DNA of 64,000 nucleotides from an uncultured Alphaproteobacteria bacterium (GCA_943788635.1 CALSRA010000005.1:24520-88519), one strand, 5' to 3'. Positions 9,712 through 18,454 are shown, numbered from the stretch's first letter. Notes: generated by a model not told the origin, from the sequence alone. Made by a program: numbers and translations.

Positions 9712-9924
9712 ACGGCCTGGACTTTCCAAATGCCCTTCCCGGCGCCAAATTCAGGTATCGCGTTCCTAAGGCGATCCGACAATAGCGTGATAACCTGAAG
9801 AAAATCGTTAATGACGTGCGCTTGCTGCCGAAGGCACACGTGTCGCACGCAATCCTGTGGCCGCAAATCACAAATCGGCCAATGCCGCCGCCGGGCCTTT
9901 TGAACTTCTATGTATTTAGAGGAA

Positions 9925-9999
9925 TGGTGGGCGCGGTAGGGTTTGAACCTACGACCCCTACGATGTCACCGTAGTGCTCTCCCGCTGAGCTACGCGCCC
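9925..9999 (-). tRNA. tRNA-Val(GAC)
   Basis: On the minus strand the acceptor GGGCGCG pairs with CGCGCCC, followed by discriminator A and an encoded CCA (9925-9927). The D arm GCTCAGCGGGAGAGC, anticodon stem CTACG/CGTAG with loop GTGACAT (anticodon GAC), and T arm GTAGG-TTCAAAC-CCTAC all fold. 72 nt without CCA. GAC reads valine codons GUC and GUU. Confidence 0.96.
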
Positions 10000-10092
10000 A
10001 TCCTGAGGAGCGGTTATATCCATTTAGGCCGCGAATGCAAGTGTTCGTGCATCAAGTTTATTCGGCCACGGAATCGTGCCCGTTTCACCGGT

Positions 10093-10485
10093 TCAACCCG
10101 GTGTGGCGATCATGCTTTCCACCTGACCGACCAGATCCACCAATTTGAACGGCTTGGACAGGACACGAGCCCCCCGTGCGATCAGGTCAGTTGCCTGCAA
10201 TGCGGACGTCGCAAAACCGGTTACGAACATAACCCGCAGATCCGGCGACTCCGCCAGCATAAGGCGCGCAAGATCAACACCATCCATGCCCGGCATCTTC
10301 ACATCCGTCACCAGAATGTCGTAGCCACCAAGCTCAGAACAAGATGCGGCGGATTCCCCATTTGGCAACGCATTGACAAGATGCCCCGCCCGGCTCAGCG
10401 CATTTTCAAGAAAAATGCGCATGGCCTCATCGTCTTCCGCGATCAGAATTCTGGTCGCTGTTTCAATTTTTTCGTTTTTCATCAA
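10093..10485 (-). CDS. cpdR: single-domain response regulator, CpdR-like
   Basis: 130-residue stand-alone receiver domain with no output domain. The acidic pocket (AEDDEAM, near 16-22), the phospho-acceptor Asp in LVTDVKMPGMDG, the Thr in FVTGFA and the Lys in LSKPF are all present. The wording around these sites, LTRAG-like, VKMPGMDGVDLAR and VLSKPFKLVDLV, matches alphaproteobacterial CpdR, which when unphosphorylated primes ClpXP to degrade cell-cycle proteins. In Caulobacter it is phosphorylated through CckA-ChpT. The neighbouring hybrid kinase could be a partner, but no ChpT is seen here. Orthology rests on sequence resemblance only. Confidence 0.75.
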   Translation of the reverse strand: MMKNEKIETATRILIAEDDEAMRIFLENALSRAGHLVNALPNGESAASCSELGGYDILVTDVKMPGMDGVDLARLMLAESPDLRVMFVTGFATSALQATDLIARGARVLSKPFKLVDLVGQVESMIATPG

Positions 10486-10630
10486 AACCGCTCGTTTACA
10501 TAGTAAGAGCCAACCGGCCTCCAGTCATGATTACTCAAATACCCTCATAGGAATTGCTGATCTGTGAAAAAAAGGGGTTAACAGCAAAATATATTTTAAA
10601 CGGCTTAAAACGATGAAATCGCCCGGCAAA

Positions 10631-10645
10631 TGGCATGATCCTTGC
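10631..10645 (+). promoter_or_regulatory. possible sigma-54 (-24/-12) promoter
   Basis: TGGCAT-GATCC-TTGC reproduces the sigma-54 element TGGCAC-N5-TTGC with one mismatch and correct GG-to-GC spacing. It lies 17 bp before the transglycosylase ATG, so the transcript would have an almost absent leader. The match could be chance. Confidence 0.35.
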
Positions 10646-10661
10646 CAAGTGTTTCACCATC

Positions 10662-11438
10662 ATGAAACGAAGCAAAAATCATCATTGGCCGCGTTGGTGG
10701 ACCGTCAGAATCGCAGTTTTCATGGCGATTGCCCCGATCATGCTGTATTCCGCCCCTGCCGGCGCGAATGAGGCATTGTGCGATGCGGCGACCCGAAACC
10801 AGGAACGCGTCAGCAAAATCCCGTCGCGGCTTCTCTACGCTATTGCATCGGTTGAATCTGGCCGCTGGGACGCCGAAACCAAGGCAAACATTGCCTGGCC
10901 CTGGACCGTTACCTCGCTTGGCGAAGGCAAGTTTTACCCGACCCGGCAGGAAGCCATCCAAGCCGTCAAAACATTAATCGGCAATGGCGTTACCAACATC
11001 GATGTCGGCTGCATGCAAATCAATCTGGGTTATCACCCGGATGCTTTCGAAACGCTGCATGAGGCTTTCGAACCAGAAACAAACGTGGCCTATGCGGCAA
11101 CATTCCTGAATGATCTGCGCAAAACCAGACGGTCCTGGTCACGGGCTGTCCGGTTCTACCATTCATCCGATACCAAGCGACAGGCGTATTACGGAAAGAA
11201 AGTCTATGGCGCCTGGCAGCAGATCCGGATTCGGGACAGAAAGGTCCATATCGCCGAACGGAAGAAACGTGTGGACGCCAAACGACAAGCGCGCATTGCG
11301 ACACCGGAACCAACCGATGACAATGCAGCCGGTTCGTCGGTCCAATTCGGCAAGGGTACGACATGGCCACCCCGGGACTACCGCCAGCAGCGCCAGATGC
11401 AGATGAATGCACGTGCCTGGGCCTTCAGCCCCAAATAG
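10662..11438 (+). CDS. secreted lytic transglycosylase (SLT domain)
   Basis: 258-residue exported murein transglycosylase. A signal peptide is visible (basic start MKRSK, hydrophobic core IAVFMAIAPIMLY, cleavage after about PAGA). The SLT domain covers about 40-185: the catalytic glutamate is in IASVESGRW (Glu 65), with the downstream VGCMQINLGYHP and AYAATFL motifs. The last 60 residues are basic and low in structure. ATG at 10662 gives the best signal peptide; an upstream in-frame ATG at 10635 is less likely. No other flagellar or secretion gene is beside it, so whether it is a housekeeping or machine-associated enzyme is open. Confidence 0.85.
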   Translation: MKRSKNHHWPRWWTVRIAVFMAIAPIMLYSAPAGANEALCDAATRNQERVSKIPSRLLYAIASVESGRWDAETKANIAWPWTVTSLGEGKFYPTRQEAIQAVKTLIGNGVTNIDVGCMQINLGYHPDAFETLHEAFEPETNVAYAATFLNDLRKTRRSWSRAVRFYHSSDTKRQAYYGKKVYGAWQQIRIRDRKVHIAERKKRVDAKRQARIATPEPTDDNAAGSSVQFGKGTTWPPRDYRQQRQMQMNARAWAFSPK

Positions 11439-11567
11439 GTTGGCAACTTTCTGATCCGGTGCGCTGCCGCCCGCACGACAGCCTGATATACAATTTGTTT
11501 CGAACGGTCTAACCTGTCATGGCAGGGTAGAGAATTTTGATATAACTGGCTTTTCCTGAATAGGGTA

Positions 11568-12662
11568 ATGATGTCAGAAAAATTGCTGCCTGCGGATGAT
11601 GCCACGGTCGCTGTCACGGCGAACAGTATTGCCGCTACGGGCGTCCTTGTTTTTAACGAAAACGGTATCCTCACATATGGTGATGCGGTCGCACGGTCCT
11701 TCATGCCGCCTGCCTCCAAAGCCGCTGATGAACCGGTTACACTGATCGATATCGCCGGGCTCTTTCCGAAGCTTGACCTGTCGCAGGACGGGGGTATCGA
11801 CTGCAGGATCGATTCCCGCTGGCTTCGTATCGGTCTGCACCGTACCCCTGAATTCGCAACGATGATTCAACTGGTCGACATCACGGACCTGAAACAGTCC
11901 GAGGGAACGCTGGTGGATGCCCGCGACATGGCGATTCTGGCGGACAGGGCAAAGTCGGAATTCCTGGCCAATATGACGCATGAACTGCGAACGCCGCTGA
12001 ATGCTGTCATCGGTTTTGCCGAAGTGCTACACGACGAATTGTTCGGGCCGCTGGGCAGTCCCGAATACAAGGATTTCGTCAATGATATCCATAACAGCGG
12101 GCGGCACCTGCTGGCCATTATCGACGACATACTCGACCTGTCGAAAATCGAAGTCGGTCACCGTGACCTGAAGCCCGAAATCATGGATGTCGCCGGCACC
12201 ATTTCTTCCGCCGCCCGGATGATCGAGCGCCGTGCGCAAGCTGCCGGACTGACCCTTGTTCTGGAACCGAACGCGGAATTGCCCCTGCTGAACGGCGAGG
12301 AGCGCAGCGTCAAACAGATTGTCCTGAACCTGATGTCAAATGCGGTAAAATTCACTGATTCCGGTGGCAACATCACTGTCACTGCCGCCATCAACTCCGA
12401 TGGCGGCCTGGATCTTGCGGTCACAGATAACGGAATCGGCATTGAAAAGAGCGACCAGCAGCGGATTTTCACACCATTCGTTCAGGTCGATACCGGCCGC
12501 CCGGCGCAGTCCAATGGCGCAGGACTTGGGCTGTCGCTTGTAAAGTCACTGGCCGATATGCACGACGCCGACGTCGCAATCGACAGCACCATCAATGTCG
12601 GTACGACCATAACAATCCGCTTCCCGGCAAAGACACTTGTACAGCGCGCGAACACCCAGTAA
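11568..12662 (+). CDS. sensor histidine kinase, soluble PAS-like
   Basis: 364-residue kinase with no clear membrane segment. An N-terminal degenerate PAS-like region (about 15-110) is followed by HisKA with MTHELRTPLNAVIGFAEVLH and an HATPase domain with NLMSNAVKFT (N box), VTDNGIGIEK (G1) and GAGLGLSLVKSLADMH (G2). The sequence between helices, DELFGPLGSPEYKDFV, is typical of the alphaproteobacterial PleC/DivJ-like kinase group. Two adjacent ATGs (11568, 11571) follow TAGGGTA. No cognate response regulator is adjacent; the nearest is CpdR. It is followed 9 bp later by the class V aminotransferase. Confidence 0.85.
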   Translation: MMSEKLLPADDATVAVTANSIAATGVLVFNENGILTYGDAVARSFMPPASKAADEPVTLIDIAGLFPKLDLSQDGGIDCRIDSRWLRIGLHRTPEFATMIQLVDITDLKQSEGTLVDARDMAILADRAKSEFLANMTHELRTPLNAVIGFAEVLHDELFGPLGSPEYKDFVNDIHNSGRHLLAIIDDILDLSKIEVGHRDLKPEIMDVAGTISSAARMIERRAQAAGLTLVLEPNAELPLLNGEERSVKQIVLNLMSNAVKFTDSGGNITVTAAINSDGGLDLAVTDNGIGIEKSDQQRIFTPFVQVDTGRPAQSNGAGLGLSLVKSLADMHDADVAIDSTINVGTTITIRFPAKTLVQRANTQ

Positions 12663-12671
12663 CGGTATACC

Positions 12672-13850
12672 ATGACCATAGATATCAGCCGCATCCGCGC
12701 CGATACGCCCGGCTGCGAAGACCTGATTCATTTCAACAATGCAGGCGCCGCCCTGACGCCGGCACCGGTGCTGGAAACCGTTATCGGGCACCTTCGGCGC
12801 GAAGCTGAAATCGGCGGCTATGAAGCCGCCGCGGAAGCCGGGAATGCGACAGCCAGAGCCTATGATTCCGCGGCGCGACTGGTCGGCGGCGCAGCGGACG
12901 AAATTGCCTTTATCGAAAATGCGACACGCGCCTGGGATATGGCATTTTACGGGTTCAACTGGCAGCGCGGCGATCGCATCCTCACAGCGCAGGCGGAATA
13001 CGTCTCCAATTACATCGCGTACCTGCAGGTCGCGCAGCGATACGGCGTCGAGGTCGTTGCGGTTCCCGACGATGAACACGGACAGATTTCAGTCGAGGCA
13101 CTGGAACGCTTGATCGACAGCCGCACTAGGCTGATCGCGATCACTCATATTCCGACCAATGGCGGGTTGGTCAACCCGGCCGCCGCGGTCGGGAAAATCG
13201 CCAAAGCGCATGATATCCCCTTCCTGCTCGACGCCTGCCAGTCGGTTGGCCAGATGCCTATCGACGTGGACGCTATCGGCTGCGACATGCTGTCGGCGAC
13301 GGGGCGGAAATACCTGCGCGGGCCGCGAGGGACCGGGTTCCTGTGGGTTCGGCGCAACTGGATCGAAAAGCTTGAACCGCCTTTTCTGGACCTGCATGCC
13401 GCCACCTGGACCGGCCCGGACAGCTTCGAAATCCAGCCGGACGCCCGCCGTTTCGAAAACTGGGAAACCTATGTCGCCGGCAAACTCGGCCTCGGCGCCG
13501 CCATCGATTATGCGCTCGACCTCGGCCTGCCCGCAATTCGCGATGCCGTCTATGCCCGTGCGACGAGACTGCGCAACGGGCTTGCATCGCTTCCGGCCTA
13601 TACCGTGCAGGACAAGGGCGTGGAAAAATGCGGCATCGTCAGTTTTTCCGGCGCGGGCCACGACCCCGCAGATATCAAACAGGCGCTGGCAGACCAAAAA
13701 ATCAACGTAACCGTATCACGCCGCAGTTCCACCCTGCTGGACATGACCGCGCAGAACCTGGAAACGATGGTCCGGGCATCAGTGCATTACTATAATACCG
13801 ACACCGAAGTCGACCGGTTCTGCGAAGCAATCGACGCCGTCGCGTCTTAA
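12672..13850 (+). CDS. class V-fold PLP aminotransferase (cysteine desulfurase/epimerase-like)
   Basis: 392-residue PLP enzyme of the class V fold. HFNNAGAALTP near the N-terminus, the ITHIPTNGGLVNP segment, the cofactor aspartate in LLDACQSVGQMP and the Schiff-base lysine in SATGRKYLRGPRGTGFLW (near 213) are present. Family members include cysteine desulfurases, isopenicillin-N-epimerase-like enzymes and ergothioneine-type lyases. There is no convincing SufS/IscS catalytic cysteine loop, so a desulfurase role is unproven. It follows the kinase gene by 9 bp and its stop overlaps the convergent dgcA stop by 4 bp. Nearness to the D-glutamate genes may be functional but is inference. Confidence 0.82.
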   Translation: MTIDISRIRADTPGCEDLIHFNNAGAALTPAPVLETVIGHLRREAEIGGYEAAAEAGNATARAYDSAARLVGGAADEIAFIENATRAWDMAFYGFNWQRGDRILTAQAEYVSNYIAYLQVAQRYGVEVVAVPDDEHGQISVEALERLIDSRTRLIAITHIPTNGGLVNPAAAVGKIAKAHDIPFLLDACQSVGQMPIDVDAIGCDMLSATGRKYLRGPRGTGFLWVRRNWIEKLEPPFLDLHAATWTGPDSFEIQPDARRFENWETYVAGKLGLGAAIDYALDLGLPAIRDAVYARATRLRNGLASLPAYTVQDKGVEKCGIVSFSGAGHDPADIKQALADQKINVTVSRRSSTLLDMTAQNLETMVRASVHYYNTDTEVDRFCEAIDAVAS

Positions 13851-14827
13851 CCCCACAGCGCCGGATCCGGCGGCATTACGGTGCTGCCGTCATAAACCAT
13901 TCCATCATCCCGGTCGTCAGCAAGCAGCAGCGGACCGTCCAGATCGACGACTTCGGTCCCCTGCGCCACGAGAAACGCCGGCGCCATGGCCAGCGAGGTT
14001 GCCACCATGCAACCGACCATAACGCCCAGCCCGGCACCGCGCGCCGCGTCGCGCAGCGCCAGTGCTTCCGTCAATCCACCGGTTTTATCCAGCTTGATAT
14101 TGACCATGTCATACCGGATGGCCAGATCCTCCAGCCCGTCGCGTGAATGGCAGGATTCATCGGCGCAGATCGGCACAGGATGCGGAATATCCGCCAGTGC
14201 GGCATCGGCATCAGCCGGCAATGGCTGTTCGATCATCAGAACGTTCAGCTTCGCCAGTTCGGCGCTGAACGGTTCGACCATATCGGACTTCCAGCCTTCA
14301 TTGGCATCGACGATCAGACCGGCATTGGGCGCCGCATCACGCACCGCCGCGATCCGGTCGATATCGCCCTCACCCGTTACCTTGAGTTTGATCAGGGGCC
14401 GCCAGGCGACCTCCCGTGCCGCGGCAGCCATCGCATCCGGCGTATCCACACCCAGCGTGTAAGCGGTGACCAATGGCTGCGGCGCCGTCATCCTGGCCAT
14501 TTGCCAGGCTGGCTTCCCGGCCTGTTTGGCCGCCAGGTCCCATAACGCACAATCGACCGCATTACGCGCCGCGCCCGGCGGCATGGCACCCTGCAGGGTC
14601 ACAAGATCCAAGTCACCTTCCAGATACTCGCGCAGCCCTTCAATTTCGGCGATCACGCCTTCTACCGTTTCGCCGTAATGCGCATAGGGCATGCACTCGC
14701 CCCGGCCCAGGGCACCATCGTCGGAAATTTCAACGACCACCACTTCCGCGCTGGCACGGCTGCCACGTGAAATTGTTAGGGCCCTGGCCAGTGGCCAGGT
14801 TTCGTGCCGTATTGTCAGTTGCCGCAT
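13847..14827 (-). CDS. dgcA: N-acetyl-D-glutamate racemase DgcA (dipeptide epimerase-like enolase fold)
   Basis: 326-residue enolase-superfamily enzyme of the muconate-lactonizing subgroup. The catalytic set is complete: LIKLKV (Lys 147 and 149), metal ligands Asp 174 (VDANEGW), Glu 200 (MIEQPLP) and Asp 223 (CADESC), and the opposite-face lysine in NIKLDKTGG (245-248). By sequence alone it would be called an L-Ala-D/L-Glu epimerase. Its position 3 bp downstream of a DUF1611/DgcN gene matches the described dgcN-dgcA pair, where N-acetyl-D-glutamate is racemised to N-acetyl-L-glutamate. I prefer DgcA on context; a peptidoglycan dipeptide epimerase is the alternative. Confidence 0.8.
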   Translation of the reverse strand: MRQLTIRHETWPLARALTISRGSRASAEVVVVEISDDGALGRGECMPYAHYGETVEGVIAEIEGLREYLEGDLDLVTLQGAMPPGAARNAVDCALWDLAAKQAGKPAWQMARMTAPQPLVTAYTLGVDTPDAMAAAAREVAWRPLIKLKVTGEGDIDRIAAVRDAAPNAGLIVDANEGWKSDMVEPFSAELAKLNVLMIEQPLPADADAALADIPHPVPICADESCHSRDGLEDLAIRYDMVNIKLDKTGGLTEALALRDAARGAGLGVMVGCMVATSLAMAPAFLVAQGTEVVDLDGPLLLADDRDDGMVYDGSTVMPPDPALWG

Positions 14828-14830
14828 TGT

Positions 14831-15829
14831 TCAATCCAACGCATCGACCAGCCGACCGGCACCCTGCCGGAAGGCATCGACACAGGGCAATCCCAGCTCG
14901 CTTTCCACTGCGCGTAATACCGTGTCCGCTTCGTCCGCCGAAAGTGCCGAGGTATTCATTGAAACACCAATGCAGCGAATATTCGGATTGGTCAGTCGCC
15001 CGGCGGCGATATTGGCGTCAATGACCGCCTGTAATCCGGGCATCGGAATTTGTGGCGTACCGCGCATATGCGGCCGTGTCGGTTCATGACACAGCACGAT
15101 CGCGTCCGGCTGCGAACCATGCAGCAGCCCCAGCGTTACGCCGGCATAGGACGCATGAAACAGCGATCCCTGCCCTTCCACCAGATCCCAATGGTCCGCG
15201 TCGTTATCCGGGGACAGCCATTCAGCCGACCCGGAAATGAAATCCGCCACAACGGCATCAACCGATACGCCCGACCCGGCGATGAAGATGCCGGTCTGAC
15301 CGGTTGCCCGGAAATCCGCGTTCATGCCACGCGCCTTCATTTCCTTTTCGATCGCAAGCGACGTGAACATCTTGCCGACGGACACATCCGTTCCCACCGT
15401 CAAAAGCCGTTTTCCGGTCCGCTTGTTCCCCTTCCCGACGCTAAAATCCCGTGCGGGATGGCGGGCATCAAACAGGCTGCGGCCCAGCTTCGCCGCCTTT
15501 TCCCCAAAGCCCGGCAGGTCCGTCAGCCGCATGTGCAGTCCGCTGGCCACATCCATGCCCAGGTCGAGCGCCTGTTCAAGCGTTGCGATCCAGTTTTCCG
15601 GCAGGAACCCGCCCTGGTTGGCCACGCCGACGATCAGGGTCTTCGCACCCGCTGCCACGCCTTCCTCCAGCGTCATGTCCTGCAAACCGATATCGGCCTG
15701 GCAGCCCGGCAGCCGCAGCTGCCCGACGCACCATTCAGGACGCCATTTGGCAACACCATTCGCTGTCTTCGCGGCGAGTTGATCCGGCGCGTCGCCGAGG
15801 AACATAAGATAGGGATTGGCGATACTCAC
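14831..15829 (-). CDS. dgcN: DUF1611 family N-acetyltransferase DgcN
   Basis: 332-residue DUF1611 protein. The N-terminal Rossmann-like part (1-125) and a C-terminal P-loop-like domain with GTDVSVGKMFTSLAIEKEM (from 146) give the usual two-domain layout and length. The family was long annotated as NAD-dependent epimerase/dehydratase or ATP-binding. DgcN has been described as acetylating D-glutamate with acetyl-CoA as the first step of D-glutamate catabolism in marine proteobacteria, followed by DgcA. Here the two genes are 3 bp apart and certainly one transcript. No dedicated deacetylase is beside them. Confidence 0.82.
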   Translation of the reverse strand: MSIANPYLMFLGDAPDQLAAKTANGVAKWRPEWCVGQLRLPGCQADIGLQDMTLEEGVAAGAKTLIVGVANQGGFLPENWIATLEQALDLGMDVASGLHMRLTDLPGFGEKAAKLGRSLFDARHPARDFSVGKGNKRTGKRLLTVGTDVSVGKMFTSLAIEKEMKARGMNADFRATGQTGIFIAGSGVSVDAVVADFISGSAEWLSPDNDADHWDLVEGQGSLFHASYAGVTLGLLHGSQPDAIVLCHEPTRPHMRGTPQIPMPGLQAVIDANIAAGRLTNPNIRCIGVSMNTSALSADEADTVLRAVESELGLPCVDAFRQGAGRLVDALD

Positions 15830-15872
15830 AATTCAATACTCCAGCCAGTTTCTTTACGGGTATGCCCCACTG

Positions 15873-17129
15873 TCATGCTAACGCTTCCGGCACATCCAGC
15901 GAGAAAATTTCCTGCTCCCGGTCGATGCCCCGCAAGCTATGTCGCCCGAGCGAGACCAGCCGCCCGGTGCATTGCGTCGCGACGCCCGCGAAGCTCTCCG
16001 ATATCAGCAGATGGCGACCCAGCGAATCGCTGAGGCTTTCGATCCGGCTTGCCTCATTCACTGCCGGACCGATGACCGTGAAATCCAGCCGGTCCATCGC
16101 ACCGACATTGCCGTACAGAACATCGCCCTGATGCAGGGCGATATCCAGTTCCGTCACCGGCTTCCCAGCGCTCGTCCGCTCATGATTCAGCGCCGCGGTC
16201 CGTTGCAAGGCTTCAACGGCGGAATCGAGCGCGACCCGGCAAATCGAATCGTGTCCCGTCTCGCTGAGGTCAAATGTCGCCAGCAAGCCGTCCCCCATGT
16301 ATTTCAGCACTTCGCCACCCCGGTCAACGACCGGCCGCACCATGCACTCCAGGTATTCATCCAGCAACGGCACCAGTTCATCGCGCGGCAGCCGATCCGT
16401 CAGCGCCGTGAACCCGCGCAGATCCGCGAAAAATATCACCGCGTGGATGACATCAACGACGCCGCGCCGGATTTCACCCCGCAAGATCCGCCGACCGGCG
16501 GCGCGCCCGATATAGGTATCCGCAACGTTGCGGGTTATTTCCAGGCTGAGGATCGTCTTTACCGTCAGCGCCAGACGGGCCAGCAACCGATCCATGATGT
16601 TGATTTCGGCCGCGCTAAATCCCCCGGGCCGCATTGTTGCCCAGGAGATCAGCAGCCCCGTCCGCCCATCAATGATGCCTTCGTCACCAAACGGCAGAAT
16701 CCGGGCAACATAATCCGTCGCTCCCGCATCCCGCAGCGTTGCCAACAAGGGAAAATCAACCCTGGCATCCGCACCATCCAGATGCCGGCGGAGCACAAAA
16801 TTATCGGTCTGCAACATGTGATAAAACGGACTTTGCGCCCATTCCTGGGTCGGCAGTTCCGTATAGGCGATGGCATTGCGCACCACGCCTTCCTCATTGT
16901 GCCACTGGAATGATAGTGCTTCAAAGCTGGGGTGCAGGGTTCGCATGGAAACATGGCAACGCCACAGCGGAATGCCCAGGTCGCGCAACCCCTCGCAGAA
17001 GCCCTTGACCAGATCCTCCAAAGCAGCGCCGCGCAAGCCCTGCTGCACCAGCCAGTCGCTCAGCGCCTGGACGCGCGGCCCTTCCGGCGGTGCAGCCGAC
17101 ATGGCAACGTTGGATTTGATTTCCGGCAT
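15873..17129 (-). CDS. adenylate/guanylate cyclase (class III) with N-terminal sensor region
   Basis: 418-residue class III nucleotide cyclase. The N-terminal 220 residues form an unassigned sensory region, partly GAF-like, without membrane segments. The catalytic domain is at about 225-400: metal-binding Asp in VIFFADLRGFT and in KYMGDGLLATF, and the GNVGAMDRLDFTVIGPAVNEASRI segment carrying the transition-state Asn/Arg. So it should be active, making cAMP or cGMP. Start ATG 17129 lies 5 bp after the stop of the GDP-fucose synthase gene, so the two are likely cotranscribed. Confidence 0.88.
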   Translation of the reverse strand: MPEIKSNVAMSAAPPEGPRVQALSDWLVQQGLRGAALEDLVKGFCEGLRDLGIPLWRCHVSMRTLHPSFEALSFQWHNEEGVVRNAIAYTELPTQEWAQSPFYHMLQTDNFVLRRHLDGADARVDFPLLATLRDAGATDYVARILPFGDEGIIDGRTGLLISWATMRPGGFSAAEINIMDRLLARLALTVKTILSLEITRNVADTYIGRAAGRRILRGEIRRGVVDVIHAVIFFADLRGFTALTDRLPRDELVPLLDEYLECMVRPVVDRGGEVLKYMGDGLLATFDLSETGHDSICRVALDSAVEALQRTAALNHERTSAGKPVTELDIALHQGDVLYGNVGAMDRLDFTVIGPAVNEASRIESLSDSLGRHLLISESFAGVATQCTGRLVSLGRHSLRGIDREQEIFSLDVPEALA

Positions 17130-17134
17130 AGCGC

Positions 17135-18088
17135 CTATTCCGCGGCCAGCGCGCCGCCCTGTTTGGTATACCAGCTATAGGTTTCCTCGAGGCCTTCCCG
17201 CAGACCGACCCGGGCCTTCCAGCCCAGCGCATTCAGCCGTCCGACATCCAGCCATTTGCGCGGCGTGCCGTCCGGCTTGGAAGTATCGAACGCCAGCTTG
17301 CCCTTGAACCCAACCACATCACAAACCGTTTCAACCAGTTCGCGGATTGTCACATCCTCACCAACCCCGACATTCAGCGCGATGGAATCTTCATAATGGC
17401 GCATACAGAAAACCGATGCCTCTGCCAGATCGTCGACATGCAGAAATTCGCGCTTCGGCGTTCCCGTCCCCCAGACGGGCATTTCCGCGTCGCCCCGGAC
17501 CCTGGCTTCATGTGCCTTTCGGACAAGCGCCGGGATGACATGGCTGGTTTCCAGGTCGAAATTATCACCCGGCCCGTAAATATTGGTCGGCATCAGCGAA
17601 ATCGCGTTGAAGTCGTATTGCTTGCGATACGCCGCGCACATTTTCAGCCCCGCAATCTTGGCAATTGCGTAGGATTCGTTCGTCGGCTCCAGTTCGCCGG
17701 TCAGCAGGTATTCTTCCCGGATCGGCTGCGGCGCATGTTTGGGATAGATACAGGACGAGCCGAGGAACAACAGCTTGGTCACGCCACTTTTCCACGCCGC
17801 GTCGATCAGATTGGTCTGTATCGCGAGATTGTCATAGATGAACTGCGCCGGCTGGATATTATTGGCGTGGATGCCGCCCACCTTTGCCGCCGCGATAAAA
17901 ACGAATTCAGGTTTTTCATCGGCGAAGAACCGATCAACCGCCGCACGGTCCCGCAGGTCCAGTTCCGCGCTTGTGCGTGTAATCAGGTTCGCACATCCAT
18001 CCCGAACCAGTGCCCTGGCGATGGCGGAACCAACCAGCCCGCGATGGCCGGCAACGAAGATACGTGATTGAGGGCCAAATTCGGTCAT
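17135..18088 (-). CDS. fcl: GDP-L-fucose synthase
   Basis: 317-residue extended short-chain dehydrogenase that converts GDP-4-keto-6-deoxymannose to GDP-L-fucose with NADPH by epimerisation and reduction. GHRGLVGSAIARAL is the NADPH-binding turn (14-27), GSSCIYPKHAPQPI is the conserved family block near 110, and the catalytic YAIAK is near 140. Length is normal. The partner GDP-mannose 4,6-dehydratase (gmd) is absent from the window, as are other surface-polysaccharide genes, so the substrate must come from elsewhere in the genome. Short spacing to the downstream cyclase suggests one transcript. Confidence 0.92.
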   Translation of the reverse strand: MTEFGPQSRIFVAGHRGLVGSAIARALVRDGCANLITRTSAELDLRDRAAVDRFFADEKPEFVFIAAAKVGGIHANNIQPAQFIYDNLAIQTNLIDAAWKSGVTKLLFLGSSCIYPKHAPQPIREEYLLTGELEPTNESYAIAKIAGLKMCAAYRKQYDFNAISLMPTNIYGPGDNFDLETSHVIPALVRKAHEARVRGDAEMPVWGTGTPKREFLHVDDLAEASVFCMRHYEDSIALNVGVGEDVTIRELVETVCDVVGFKGKLAFDTSKPDGTPRKWLDVGRLNALGWKARVGLREGLEETYSWYTKQGGALAAE

Positions 18089-18178
18089 CGTCGCGACATC
18101 CCTTCAACAAAGGTAGCGGCTGCGAGCCCTGCCCGCAGCCGGTGTCAACGATACCCGAATTCAGTCGGAATCGATACG

Positions 18179-18364
18179 TCAGATGACGATATCAAGCGCC
18201 CGGCTGGGATCCGTGGCCGGCGAGGAAAGCGACTGGCCATCCTGCACCGCCTGCGTCACCAGACTGACGACGGCCGCTTCGGACTGCGCCGCCACTTTCA
18301 GCGCCTGCAATCCTGCCTGATATCCGCCCTGCAACTGTGCACTGAGTGCTATTTCCGCTGCCAT
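18179..18364 (-). CDS. small 61-residue protein, possibly YjfB-like motility protein
   Basis: 61-residue alanine/glutamine-rich, helix-forming sequence, MAAEIALSAQLQGG..., ending in a short hydrophobic tail. It recalls the short putative motility proteins (YjfB-like) in general pattern only. Codon use fits the neighbours. The upstream ribosome-binding match (CCGGA, 9 bp before ATG) is weak. It stands alone between the fcl and peptidyl-prolyl isomerase genes, all on the minus strand. Confidence 0.45.
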   Translation of the reverse strand: MAAEIALSAQLQGGYQAGLQALKVAAQSEAAVVSLVTQAVQDGQSLSSPATDPSRALDIVI

Positions 18365-18431
18365 GATATTCCGGCCCTATCTGTGATTCGTATCGAACAC
18401 TTTATCGGGTGATCGTTATCCAAAGGTTAAC

Positions 18432-18453
18432 ACCGGTTCAGCCGAGAACCGGT
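18432..18453 (-). terminator. hairpin downstream of the peptidyl-prolyl isomerase gene
   Basis: ACCGGTTC (18432-18439) and GAACCGGT (18446-18453) form a perfect 8 bp stem with a 6 nt loop, directly after the isomerase stop codon on the minus strand. The following minus-strand sequence has only a weak T run. Confidence 0.45.
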
Positions 18454-18454
18454 A

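Noticed and set aside
10596..10608. CtrA-like site TTAA-N5-TTAA near cpdR
   Set aside because: CtrA boxes need a 7 bp spacer; this has 5 bp in a generally AT-rich stretch.
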